64,000 nucleotides of DNA from Eleginops maclovinus (taxonomy: Eukaryota > Chordata > Actinopteri > Perciformes > Eleginopidae). Numbering within the stretch: position 1 is the first letter of the stretch; every line of letters begins with the position of its first letter. Under the pieces are notes generated by a model. That model was not told the DNA's origin. It searched no databases and saw only the letters and a list, made by a program, of their open reading frames with translations. Both the position numbers and the translations under genes were made by a program. Positions 28,200 through 40,559 of this stretch are shown here, one piece after another. The DNA is taken from positions 22,021,293-22,085,292 of the forward strand of contig NC_086357.1 in the NCBI RefSeq assembly GCF_036324505.1. Direction: 5' to 3'.

Positions 28200-31100
28200 A
28201 AGTAACTTGCCCAAAACTCCCATTCATATATTCCGCTATCTATCTGTAAACCTGATCTCTTTATAGTTAAATGGGGCAATAATAAGATGGATCACATCTT
28301 TAAAACTACTAAGACTCCAGGATTTAAATAATTAACTGTTGATAATGTGTGACAATGAAATGATTGGTTAAGAACACCTTAAAGATAAACCCGCTCAAAC
28401 AAAGGCTCCTCTTTGTGAACAAAGGAATTGAACAGAGCACATTTCCCCACCTAATGAATGCTGATAAAGTGAGAGGAGATAACCAAACAGCATAACAAAA
28501 GGGATTTCTCTCACTCAGGGTTTCACTCTGATTTGTCAAGTGGTTCCTTCTCTTGTCTGATTGGTCTGGGGCGCTCACTAAAGAATGCCAACAAAAAAGT
28601 GACCCTCCTGTGAGCACCTCCTCCCTCAAATCCCTCCATCCCCCACCTCAGCCTCCCTGCTCTGCGGCCCTCACCCATCCCCCCTACCTCATATACCCGC
28701 TCCCCCTCCCAGCCCTCTAACACCCCTCTCCCCTCGCTCGTTCTCTCCCAGTTGCCTCACGGCTTGCTGTGACCCATCTTGCACCTCCCGAAGCCCACAA
28801 CAGACGCTTGGTGTGTGAAGAAGGTCAGGAGTTCAGGCTTGGCTGAGGCTCCATCCCTCCCTCTGCACAGAGGAGGCCTGCCCTGCGGGTTTATAATTAT
28901 CTGCCGTTGGCATTCAGCACAGGTTCAAGCACAGTGCAAGCGCTGGCACCAGCGTGGGGGGATGCGCTTGGCTACACACTTGGTGATTAGTTGTCCCTAA
29001 TTGTCAGTTCCTTGTTCCTTTTTACCTTTCTCTCCCTCTCTCTGTCTCCCTTTCTCCCCCTCACCAGTTAGAACATCTTACATAAAACTCGGCGCTTGGT
29101 TTATTGTCCCAAAAATGCACTCGGCTGTGCTCCTTTTCTGCTTCATTATTCTTCGGATCAGTCTTGCAACAATTTATAATTCCACTCAGTAAAAGAAAGA
29201 AGAATCTCCTCTGGCATCTGGCTCCTTCTCAAATGTTCATACGTACAGTAACTGTGATCGCCTTCCTCTGCGATCAAGTGACAAGAGTATGCTGCGCCTG
29301 TCTGTCAGCACATCATCACATATTTGTCCTCACTGGCAGACACAGGTGAACTCAAAGAGTTGAATATCCCTCCTCTTGACTCGTTTGTATGAGTAATTTA
29401 TGCTTTTATGATAAATGTAAATGTGTAAGTGACTAATTCGAGGTTATTTTCATTGTCGGATGGCTGCTGAGATGACACATTGGAGAGTGGAGCTTTGTAA
29501 ACCGCACTGACGGCAGACGCAAGAAGCACGTCATAAAAGTCACTTCGGTGAAAAGGTGTGGAGAACAAAAGTTATACGACCTACACAGATGGCCTGAATG
29601 GGCCAGTCACTGTCATGGGAAAACCACATGGCCTTGAAGTTGTCGTCATCTTGTCTAAATGTGTTTTTCTCTTTGACCAAAAGAAGTTGTCTTTCACATT
29701 CACCTTGATCTTTTGTTTTCCCCTCAAAATCCAACAGCAACATGTGCTCTCCATGGTTCAATCTGTTCCTGCAATTGGAATTTATTTTCAATATTAAAAT
29801 GAATACAAATAGTTCTCTCTCAAATGTTTTATCCATTCTTAATCTCCTGATTCACTACAGATTTTTTTCCTCAGTTTTGTGGAGCAACTGCGTCAGTTTC
29901 AAAGGTGACTGTGTGCTTTCCATCAGGCATTTATATTGGCACTGACAGGCAGTGTGATAAATGACATACGATAAATCCATTCCTCAATGCCTTCAGAGAT
30001 GTCTCCGCGCCATTAGTCACTCACACTAGAGATCTCTGCAAGAGTCCATCATTGCTGCTCTGAGAGACACATCTGCAGACCTTGAGACAGACCCTGAAAT
30101 GGGCTGACAACTGAACCAATACTGTTGGGGGCTGTTTGGGGGAAAAAAAGAGAGGAACAGCAGTCAGGCAGATGTGGGGCCTGGATCATTGCCAAGCAAC
30201 GCCCCATCATCCTACAGCAGACCCTTCATCTCAATACGAGTGAGGGAGATGTGGAAAACAGCAGGGAGTAGGAGGAGAAAAAGGGGGACATGGATAGATT
30301 TTGTACAAAGGCTCCATGACTGTTCCTCCATCTCAGAACATACTCCAAAGCTCTTGGCATCATTACGCCGTGACTGCACGCCCACAGTGCAATCAGCAGT
30401 GCCAGCTGATGACGAAGAGAAAAACAAATTGGATTGGAAATCATTTATTGTGCAAACACCTCGCCGAATTCAGCACCTTGACTGGCTTATTATTCTTTGA
30501 CATTTTAGTGGAAAGTAGAACTAGTCCTTTGAGCCTTCCCAATAAAAATCTATATTTAACACACACAGATGGTTGGAATAAAACCCACATTTACCCCTCT
30601 TCCCCTCTGTTGTTGGTGCGAGGAAGCAGCAGAGATATTTGCCAATTTCCAAGAGCTATGTGAGATGACACATGGACTTTTGACAGGTGTTTGTTTGAAT
30701 ATCAAACAGAACCGTGGAGGCCTGCAGATGGCATGCAGATTGCATTCCAGACAGGGGCTTCAGTCTGGGGCCGCAGCAGTGGGGGAGAACCCATCTTTGC
30801 TCCTTGATGGTTCTCCGGGGGAATGGATGTACAAACCTCTCGTCTGCATGACTATCATCATCATCGTCATCGTCGCTGTGGCCTTCACCACTGTGCAGAC
30901 GTCTGTGCACTCTGAAACAGCACAGCACTTTTATTTTCCATGAGCTGTGTGCAGAGATGGATTTGTGTATTTGGCAGTATTTGTGAATTTAAAACCTTAA
31001 CACTATTGTAGAATGTGGAAATATATAATTATGTGAAAGTATATTTAACGCCACCGTTAGCCGCTACGCAGACCTCAGCTCTCGGTTGTGATAGGTGGCA

Positions 31101-34100
31101 ACAGACAATGTTTAGCGCTACAGGTTAGGGTTAAATGTATACAGTTTACATTATATAAGAAAACAAAAAGGTCAACGGTAAAATTATTACCTGAATATCG
31201 ATTGTATACATTTATCAGTGTTTACAGACGGACTTCCTGGTTGACACCATACTTCTGTTGTGTACATACTCAATCTCTCTGTGGAATTCATTATTTGACT
31301 TTTAGGATCTGTAAAATACTTCAAATATGTACAAAGAATACAATGGTTTCTACTACTTCACTCTTAAGCATAATCAACTAACGCACCAGATGATTTATCA
31401 GATAGATGGATAGAAAAGATGAATTCTGGACTTTTTGGACTTTTTTTAATCTCTCTGACTAATATCAGTGAGTCAGTTGTTTTGTATCCTCCACTTTTAT
31501 ACCATCTGTCCCTTCCACCCACTCATCAAAATATGTGATTTATTGCTGCATTGATTTAGTGAAAAGTATTTTATAACAGGTTTGAATGCAGCTCCGCCAA
31601 TCACTATTCTGTCCACTACATCAAATATATAGAGATTTTATATTTATAAGGACAGGTCGATAAACAAACAAAACAACACCTACTCCGGTGTGGTTCTCAC
31701 CAGTAGAAATCAAAGCGATTCCCTATAGTCTTAGTCTTTTGTTTTACTCTTGACTTTCCCACCTGGTTCACTGGCTGATTTGCTGGAGAAATAAAATCAG
31801 AGTGGGAGGAAGGTATGAATAGCTGGCATGGTGCTCCTCGATGAGTCAACAGACATCAGGCACTGCCAGAAAAGGTCCATGTGGTGAGAGCGAATGCAGA
31901 GGCTAGTTTGTACTAGCTTCTTACCACTGAATTTCTTTAATAATTAGTTTATAATACATTTCACAGTTGTTTATTCCAAGCCTGTCCTATTTCACATGCG
32001 GCTAGGAAGAGCACCATACAGTCTCCAGATGTGGAGTGATTTAAGAGAACGGGAAATGCTGAAGAAGAGGTGAGAGTCCTGAAAGCAGCCACAGATCCGT
32101 TACTGTGGACAGATCCTGAAGAACATGGCCAACGTCAACAGGAGCCAGGCCATAGCTCGGTGCGCCTGCCCACGCACACATCACCCATTTGGGTCTCATT
32201 ACATAACCCTCAGAACAACTGGTTGAATGTGGTTCTGTTAATTCTTCTAGGTTTTTGTTCGGCAGACATTAGTAGTTCTGCAGCTGTGTCTCTGTTCACG
32301 TTCATGCATGTTCTCTGTGTCCATGAAAGCGCTTAGGAACTGGACCAGCAAGAATAAACCCCCAAAGGGAAAGGCAAAAATTCCCCTAGGTTCTATTTTA
32401 TAGTATTATTTTTTTGTAGAGTGGAGAGCATTTTTAAAGCAATTCAAGACCATCTGCACTTTTAAGGGGGAAAAAAAAGTAAAAGTCCACACACCGTGTA
32501 CCAGATGTGCTTTCAGGCTCCACAGCCAAGCCTCCATCAGCAGCTAGCACTCTGCTTCCCCTGAGGGTGGCAGTCAGGCCGGCAGCATGCATAATGCCCG
32601 AGCTGTTTCATGCAACAGGTAGCCTCAATTTCCACATTCACCCCACTGCTTTGTAGGAAATTCTGCAGATCTCTCACTGTGAACAAACCCACAGAGGAGG
32701 AGAAGAGTCTGTTCATCCTGCAGCTCCATTGTGAGCGTCCCCATGAGGCTTTCTACTGTAACAATGACCTGAACGGCCTTCGCCACAACCCCCACCCTCC
32801 TCTAACCCCGACCAACGCTGAGGTAAAGACATGAGGTTTTCTTAACCCTAATACAAGACAAACACAACTCCCAAGGAAAAGACCCAGGACCAAATTTGTC
32901 TTTAATTCTAAAAAGATTGAAGGAGGGGGATACGCAGGAATGTTTGACTCCCATCTTTCCAAGAGTTAGAGGAGGAAGGGGGGGGGGGGGAGTGGGACAC
33001 AAGTCAAGCAGAACTGAGGACTTAGTGGCTTTTTACAAGGAGGCTTCTCTCTTTAAGTCAGACAACTTCAATCAAGTTTCCTGATTATTGTTCCTCCTAT
33101 AAACACAGAAAGTTTTCATTGTTCTCTCACTCTGGCAGAAACCACATGATATGGGTAATTGTAAAAAGCCAATAAAATAGCCCACATGCTAATACTGGCC
33201 TGACATTGTGACAGCACAATGTGACCACATACCGTAAACGAACTGAAACGAGTGACTCCTGCCACTCATCTGTGACAGTGAGACTTTCCCTGATAATAAA
33301 AATCAAATCAAAGTGTTACATTTTGAACCAGAGAGTCCAATGAGATGGCGGTTACTGAGCCTCACCCTGTCTGTGGTTGGTTAAATCTATGTTACTACAA
33401 AAAAGGGTTCAAGGTGAGGAAAGCCCCTCAAACAAACATAAACTTTGAACAAAGGAGGGATGGAGGAATCTGTGCTGAAAGAATGTGGCTCCTCTTTCAA
33501 CTGTTGGTATGCTCGCGGCACCTCCTGTCAAGAGAAGAAAAATCCCAGGAAGAAACAAACTGAAGAAATGCAAAACAATCCCAACCTCCTGCTGCCTGCC
33601 GATTGATTGATTAGGACTTGTCGCATTTCTCTTCCTTTCAAATAGCTGAAGGCATTGAAAGAGTAAGTTTAGACCTTTGGGTTCATTCACATTAAGACAT
33701 AACAGCTTAAAGATATTTTCTTTACAATTTCAATGAATTAAACTCAATTTTCCTACTATTTGTGGTCTGCATTTCTTCAATAATATCCATTTTATGCACC
33801 TCCATTAATTGCCTCTCTTTATTGTGACTTATTTTGTTAGTGGTGGAGGCATTTCTGTTGTGAAGATCTCACAGGAAGTGCATTCTTTAGTCACCATAGT
33901 TTATTAACCATGGTTGATTATCAAAAAAGGCATCAACAATACAACCGTTTTCTTTCTGCATATTCAGTCGATCATTTTGAGAGTCAGCAAAAGTGAGCTG
34001 TAATATGAAGAGTTGCAGGTGACAGATTGCACACCTCCAACTTGTCAGCAAGGTAATCTGATTTGCCCCTGTTCCCCTTCGCAATCTGATTTCACGCCGT

Positions 34101-37100
34101 GTACAGCATGAAATCAGAGCGCCGTTATTGACAGCCTGCTTTATTAAACCGAAGGGAGTTTGTTTGAGTACACTGTAAACAGATACACAGCTGCGCCTCG
34201 GTTGTATTTATCGCCAACAGCGGCTCAAGAAGTGTTTCCTGTAGTATTTAACAACACCTGCAGTTACAACTTATACCATCAACCAAAGATGAATTTCTAA
34301 GGGTTATAACTGTAACAGAGTTTTAATGTTTTACTTTATATTGCGTGGTAATGGATGATACTGTCTAAGGATCCACAAAGACAATGTATTAAATTAAAGT
34401 TGCATCGTTTTCTTTCTTCCACAGCAAATGCACGCGCGAGCTATGATAAGGATCTTTATCACATGTGGGGGGTGCACTCATGGATACACTATCACTTTTG
34501 TTCACAGGGGCTGCCAAAATATACACAAAAGGATACTACTTTCAAAAATCCCATGTGAGTCAGACACAAAGCCGCTTGTTGGCTTGTTTGTAATTCGCCT
34601 CTTGTTTTGCTTTCCGCTCGACAAGCTGCAGGTCTTTAGTCAGAGCTTTGCTTTGACAGGTGAAGATCAACTGGAGTCATCGCTATTGGCAACCAGTTGG
34701 GATCAGAGGGGAGAGCTTGCTGCGGGGTCAGCAGCAGCAGAGTTATTCTATACCTATGCAATAACACACCCGGCTAGGGCAGAGTTCCCAACATGCCTTT
34801 ATCCTCCTCCTGCAAACACGCTGCAGCACTATTTCACATTTAACTCCAACGGCAAGAAGAGGAGAACCGTTGACATACGACTCATGTCGATTCGTCTCTC
34901 TTGTCAAGGAAAATGATGAATGGCATCAACACAAGTACCTGTGTTAACGACTGTGTTAGTTTTCCTTTCAAGCGTGCCATTACAGGAAGACAACTATCTT
35001 GTATCCTGCATCCTGTTTTCTGATGAATGGTCAGAGAGGAGCAATTGACTTCCGCTGCAGACACTTTAAACGGCGAGTCGGCGATTGGAGCGATTAAGCA
35101 GCAATCACATTCGTAATTATAATAATGTCAATTGAGCTTGTCAAGGATGAATAATTTCAGGGGAGACAGTAAAATATACCTAACAAGGCTTTTCTCAGCG
35201 GTAAACACGGGGCTTTTAAAACTGTAATTAGCCCTTTAATGTCTAACACATGGGTTACAAGCCATCCATGGGCCCAACTTCCCTTCCCTCGACCACTTTC
35301 CCCTTCTCTCTGTAGGACACACTTTTCACATAGCTGGAAATCTAACCACACAAATAGGAAGCTCTCTCAGTGGGGTGGGACTGAGGCGCAGGCAGGAGTA
35401 ATTCAGCAATTGTGGGACAAATTGTTATTTTCCTGTTCTTTAAATAGACACACATAGTATTCTCACTGGGTATGCTGCATGCCCTGGGTTCAATGCAGAA
35501 CATTTTAGTTACTTTTTTCACTTTAGCCACCTAAAAAACAAATGGGAAAGCTTTATGTTCCCTGCAATCCTTCCAAAAAACGTTCAGACCAAAGAAAGAG
35601 AAAAGATCGGAAAACAACAATTCAACACCCAAATCTCCAACCACACACCACCACCAGCTCTCTCTCTGTCTCTCCCACAATTGCTCCCTATGCATCTTCT
35701 CTATACACCCACCGAAAGTGTTCAAGAATTCCCCCTTTAGAGACAGACACAGATAATTGGTCACAGATTTTTGTTGGCAGGACACAAAGGGACCTCCTAT
35801 TCACCCCTGCAGCTGTCTACTTCCCATTCTCCCATCTCTGCTCTCCTACTAACTGTGTCCCCCTCCAACGGTTCCCCCCACCACCACCACCCATCGCACC
35901 AGAGCTGAAGCCGTCCGTCGTCCCCAAAACACAGCCCCTTTCACTGCCACAATAAAGCCTTCGGGACACATGCCTCTCATGACCCTGACCCAGAGTCCCT
36001 CTGTAGCCCCGAGGCCTCGGTGACATCCAGGAGACCTTTGAATCTGCTCCAAGCTCTCTTTGATAAAAGTTGTTCCTCTAATTAGGGATCCACTGGCCTT
36101 CACTAATGCACCTGTCCTGTGATGGTATGTTCTAAAAAAAACACAATCCTTCTATGATTTTTTAGTAACAGTGTATTAATGATCCTATAGTCTATGTAAT
36201 ACGACAGTTACAAAGTTGTATTTCATCAAAAGCCCTTCTTATAAACAATTGCACTTCACAAACAAATAAATCTCCAATTCAAGTCAAAGTTCTGCATTCA
36301 AACGGACCGAATGGCTGCGTTCGCATCTTTTTCTCCGCCACCACCGCTGAACTACAACTCAAACTCGCGCACGACCTCAACGTCATCGTTCTCAGCCACT
36401 CCCTCTGTTCTCTGATTGGACAGGTAAAAATTGTCCAGAGAAAAGCCACGAATATACCGAAAACCCAGAGTGTTGAAGGGAAATGAAAATTGAGCGGAAG
36501 TACGTAGGAGGGCGGAGACAGGCTAGATTGGTGCCTGGTGTCTAGTTCAATTAATGCACAGTGTACCAATTTTAAGCTTTTCATGTGTTTTTGTATGTAA
36601 CATCTTTACCTAACAGCTGTAGCAACTACTTTATTTTCATCTAATATGTTGAAGTAAACATAAGGGATCAAAGCTCTTAAAACATATTTTTATTATCTCT
36701 CTTCTTGCTTTTAATTATTAAGTTAATGCAAAGAGTGATTTTATTTTTAACATTTTTGTTGCTTGATTGAACGGGGACAAGCCTTAGAAATGTAGATTAT
36801 TTACAAGGTCAAGGTCACAATAATGGGTTAATTTACAATGGATGTATATTCCTCAACAAAACATACATATAAGCCTTACTGTTCAGTAGCTATCCAAGGT
36901 TTCTCAGGAAATGTGTTTAAGATAAGTACAATACAATAAACCTACTTCCCAATACAAGTAACCTTCCTATTCCGTGCAGTACTTGTAAATGTTCTGAGTT
37001 GCATTCTTCCATTCTTAAAATGTCATTTCAACTTATTGAAGCTTAACAAATTTTGTAGTAAGCACACAATTGAAGTGTAAAGTTACTAAACAATATATTT

Positions 37101-37819
37101 ATGTTGAGTTTCTCTACATTTGGTGGTCTGTGTATGTATTTGAGAGCATCACAACACAAACAGCTGCACAACATGGCAATGATATTAGACTTCAGGAACG
37201 CACCAACAGTAGAAATGTGTTCAGGCAGGATACAGAGGAAAGTGGAGCAACACGTTTCACCTTCAGCTTCCTGTACTTTCTCTCTCTTCTGCTGAGCGTA
37301 ATGGATTGCATGTGCGGAGTTGGTGTTGTGCCGAATACTAAAAAGATAAAAACAGACACAAGAAAGACGAAAGGGGCACAAATAAGGGATTGTACGGTGT
37401 TGAAAGAAGGGAAAGAGAAAAAACAACAAGTTGGGAATGCTTAAAGTTCAGGTTGGAGGGGAGGAAGGAGAATAAGGTGATTACAATTCCAGTCACAACC
37501 AGCGCAGCAGCTTGTGCAGTGATCCTAGAGTTCTTGAGCAGCCGAGCACAGCTGCTCCCAAGGGGCTCATGGGAAGGCATAGGTCAACCACCCCTTTCCT
37601 GACTCACCACATGTTAAAGGAATTCAGCAGTGCATTGTGGGATATGACACCGGTAACCCCCACAACTAAGTTTCCAAATTACTAACACATACATTCTCTA
37701 ACCGGTTGGCCGTTTAAGCGTTGGAAAAATAGCAAATGTAGATGTTAAAAGTGAAGGTGTACCATCATAAAACTAGTTGTGATTAAAAACCAACGCATTG
37801 CGAGTAAAAGGGATTCACA
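28200..37819. other. Gene-poor interval, possible regulatory sequence
   Basis: About 9.6 kb without a recognisable gene. The region varies from C/T-rich (28615-28760, 35820-35900) to AT-rich. A G run of 12 lies near 32978-32990. The stretch at about 34990-35250 contains several TAAT/ATTA words and normal complexity, and could be a conserved enhancer, but conservation cannot be seen from one sequence. A short CpG-rich patch at 36290-36420 is noted in the findings. The open frame at 34428-34916 (162 codons) has no recognisable domain. Confidence 0.5.
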
Positions 37820-37848
37820 CCCCCCCCCCCCCCCCCCCCCCCCCCCCC
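37820..37848. repeat. Poly-C run of about 29 bases
   Basis: An uninterrupted C homopolymer preceded by CACA. Its length in the assembly is unlikely to be exact. G-quadruplex formation on the opposite strand is possible for such a run. Confidence 0.95.
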
Positions 37849-37849
37849 A

Positions 37850-40149
37850 TTGTATTGGATGTTAATCACCCGTTTTCTTCCTATTTCTCTACCCATGATA
37901 ACCCAAAGATAACCCATGATGCCTTCACTAATGGATGACTTACTGACACAAGTCACATTTGTGGTATTTATCACAATGTGCTGGCTTTACTCTAGAAAAC
38001 ACTTCTTATCTGTTTACCAAATCGAGACAGTACAAGCTATTGTTTCAGTCAGAAAACAAAAGATAACGCAGACAAACAAGATTGTTCTTTTGCAAAGGCA
38101 AATGTTTGTAATTGAGTTTAACATTCCTGCATTGCAGCTGGAGGATTTAATTAATATGTCACATTCCTCCATCTTTCCTCTTCTCTTCTCCTGTCTTTTC
38201 TTCTCTACTTTCCCTAACATGAAACTAATTACAGGTTATTAGTAATCATACCTAAAAGTTATGGGCTGTAACTATCTGCAGCTCTGACGGAAATTGAGTT
38301 AGGGAGATAATAAATGAAAACTGAGCCTTTGGACTTTTCACAATCAGTGCCGGAAAATTGCTGTGTGTCATTATAACGTGCAGTCATGTTGAGAAAGTTA
38401 CTGTTTCGCATTGTGCAGTTTGGAAAACGAAACACAACTCAATGTAAATAGAAGCTGTGAGAATAAACATTGTTTTCCGACTGCTGACAGAAGGATTATG
38501 GTTTGTACGTTTATTATTAAGATCATCACAAATACCGCTGTAAAAAAAAGGCTTTCAAAACATCAACATCTTGACAGCCAGAATACTGGGTGTCCATTTA
38601 TAGGGCTGTGTTTCATGGAGCAGTTATAGCCAGGTTTTCTTGTTGGCCTGGAGCAGTGCTGGGGAGGGGGGAAACACTGGAGCTGATGGACATCTGTCAG
38701 CCAGCCAGAGAAGAAACAAACCTGCACGGCCGGTAAAAAGAGAGGGAAATATATATAGAGAAAAAACACACTCCCATTATAGAGGAAAAAAGTAACGGCT
38801 GTAAGACAAACAGAGGACAACAATCCATCTAGTCTGGGAGGGCTGTGCATGTCCATCTCTGACATCTAAAGCCAGAGTCCCTGGGAGCCCAAAGGGACTA
38901 TTTGGAGCCACAACAGGCCTGAGGGAGGGCCCGGCCACAGGTGGCGTCCAGCAGCTGCCATGGGTCTGCATAGACAAACACACAATGCCTGCCCTAATGC
39001 ACATTCTCCGAGCATACTCCGTCGCACACGCGCCATCGAACTGTACGCATATAAGTGCATGCCAATATAATTGTGTCAAAGGAAGACTCGTAGATAGAAA
39101 CGCAAGTATGCAAAAGCATGGCACAACATGTATATATGGCCCATACTATAACAATATACTGACAGACACACCAAAACACACACACAGAGATATTCCCTTC
39201 ACAAACATAATCCACTGCTGAGCCAAATGATGCATACTGTACACACACACTCTTACACCAGGCTTTTGTTTAAAATATTCTACCCGCATCTGGTCTGCAC
39301 ACATGCAAGCATGAAGTATGAAAAGATTCCCTCATGACTAAATGGTACAAAGTCAGATTTATCAAATGCATCACGCACACACACACGGGTGGACTCCAAC
39401 ATGTTAAAAAATAGAAACATTTACTTCTTTTTTTTAAGGTTAGAGTATATGCTCATGTGCACCCATTCTCACACCCACACAGATTCCTGAGGAAGTAAAC
39501 TCCAATGCGGCTGTCCATCTTTCAGCTTTAATGCCAGACACACACACACACACCCCAAGGAGGGAAAACCCGCAACTTAACACATTTACTGGCTGGAATT
39601 GACTTGATTTCAGGGTTCTGACAGTCTACACCGCAACAGATGACAGGGATTTCGATCTGGCTTTTTATTGGTGTAATACTAAAACAGCACATTTCAACAC
39701 TGACTTAATTACATGGCGATGCATTGTCAATTTATGTACAGTACGTAAAGTTTAGTACAAATGTAATTATGTTGAAATATGGAGTGTTTGACTTGTCTGC
39801 TCGACATTCTTTTTTCCTGAAGCATAAGCAAAATTCCCTGTCATGCAAGCCGGAACAACAAACTAATAAATATGGAAAACGCTCACTAACTTTCCTAGCG
39901 AGACTATCCAGATGAACAATTTATCCTGGATTCCAGAGCAATGAGGCAACAAATTAAAACAGGCATTAGTGGTGAATTCGAGCTCTCTTACTGAGTAACA
40001 AGACACATGACTGACAGCAACGTTATGCAAACCCTCCCACAATTGTCCCTTTCATTGGTCCCGGGATTCAGACTTGTTGCTTTCCAAATGTGTGACTCAA
40101 GGAAAGGGAGAGAGTTCGGTCTTGGTGGGTGGGATTCAACATAAAACTT
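37850..40149. other. Gene-poor stretch with dispersed CA-rich patches
   Basis: No gene was recognised. Short CA arrays occur near 39170-39190, 39245, 39375 and 39535-39555. Nothing else could be supported. Confidence 0.5.
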
Positions 40150-40545
40150 AAAGGAATAATTCGCCCACAATATGATCTTTTGTGTATCAACTTCTCGCCA
40201 TGTGTTACCTTTTAATACTTGAAGACTTTTCTCATACGCTTTCACAGTGAAGAAAGAATCAAAACTGAAGTAAATATGGCCGCATTTAACAAGAGCAAGA
40301 CTGTAACGAAAGATCTATTTAAAAAACTCGCACACATCTGATTTATCTGGTCTTATGCTCACTGCCTGTCAAATCTGTAACCAGGTTTAACTGTATTTTA
40401 TTTTCATTGTCCTCCGAATTCATAAGCTCATTCTGTCCGTTCACTAACTTCTTCTTCTTGTTTGCATTTTAAGTTTCTTGTTTTCTGTCAGTTTTGTTGA
40501 GTAATTGACATACAAATGGTTATTTAGTAGGTGAAGTATTCCTTT
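40150..40545. mobile_element. Probable MITE with imperfect terminal inverted repeats
   Basis: The left end AAAGGAATAATTCGCCCAC and the right end, read as its complement AAAGGAATACTTCACCTAC, match at 15 of 19 positions. AAAGGAATAGTTCACCC-type termini belong to a widespread class of short DNA elements in fish. No convincing target duplication was found and there is no coding content, so the superfamily is left open. Confidence 0.6.
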
Positions 40546-40559
40546 CTCAATACCAGAAC

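Noticed and set aside
34428..34916. 162-codon plus-strand frame in the desert
   Set aside because: No recognisable domain or family motif, no supporting splice structure; length is possible by chance in 64 kb.
35542..36103. Several overlapping Pro-rich or Gly-rich frames
   Set aside because: They lie on C/A-rich low-complexity DNA (CCACCACC tracts), and both strands are open for compositional reasons.
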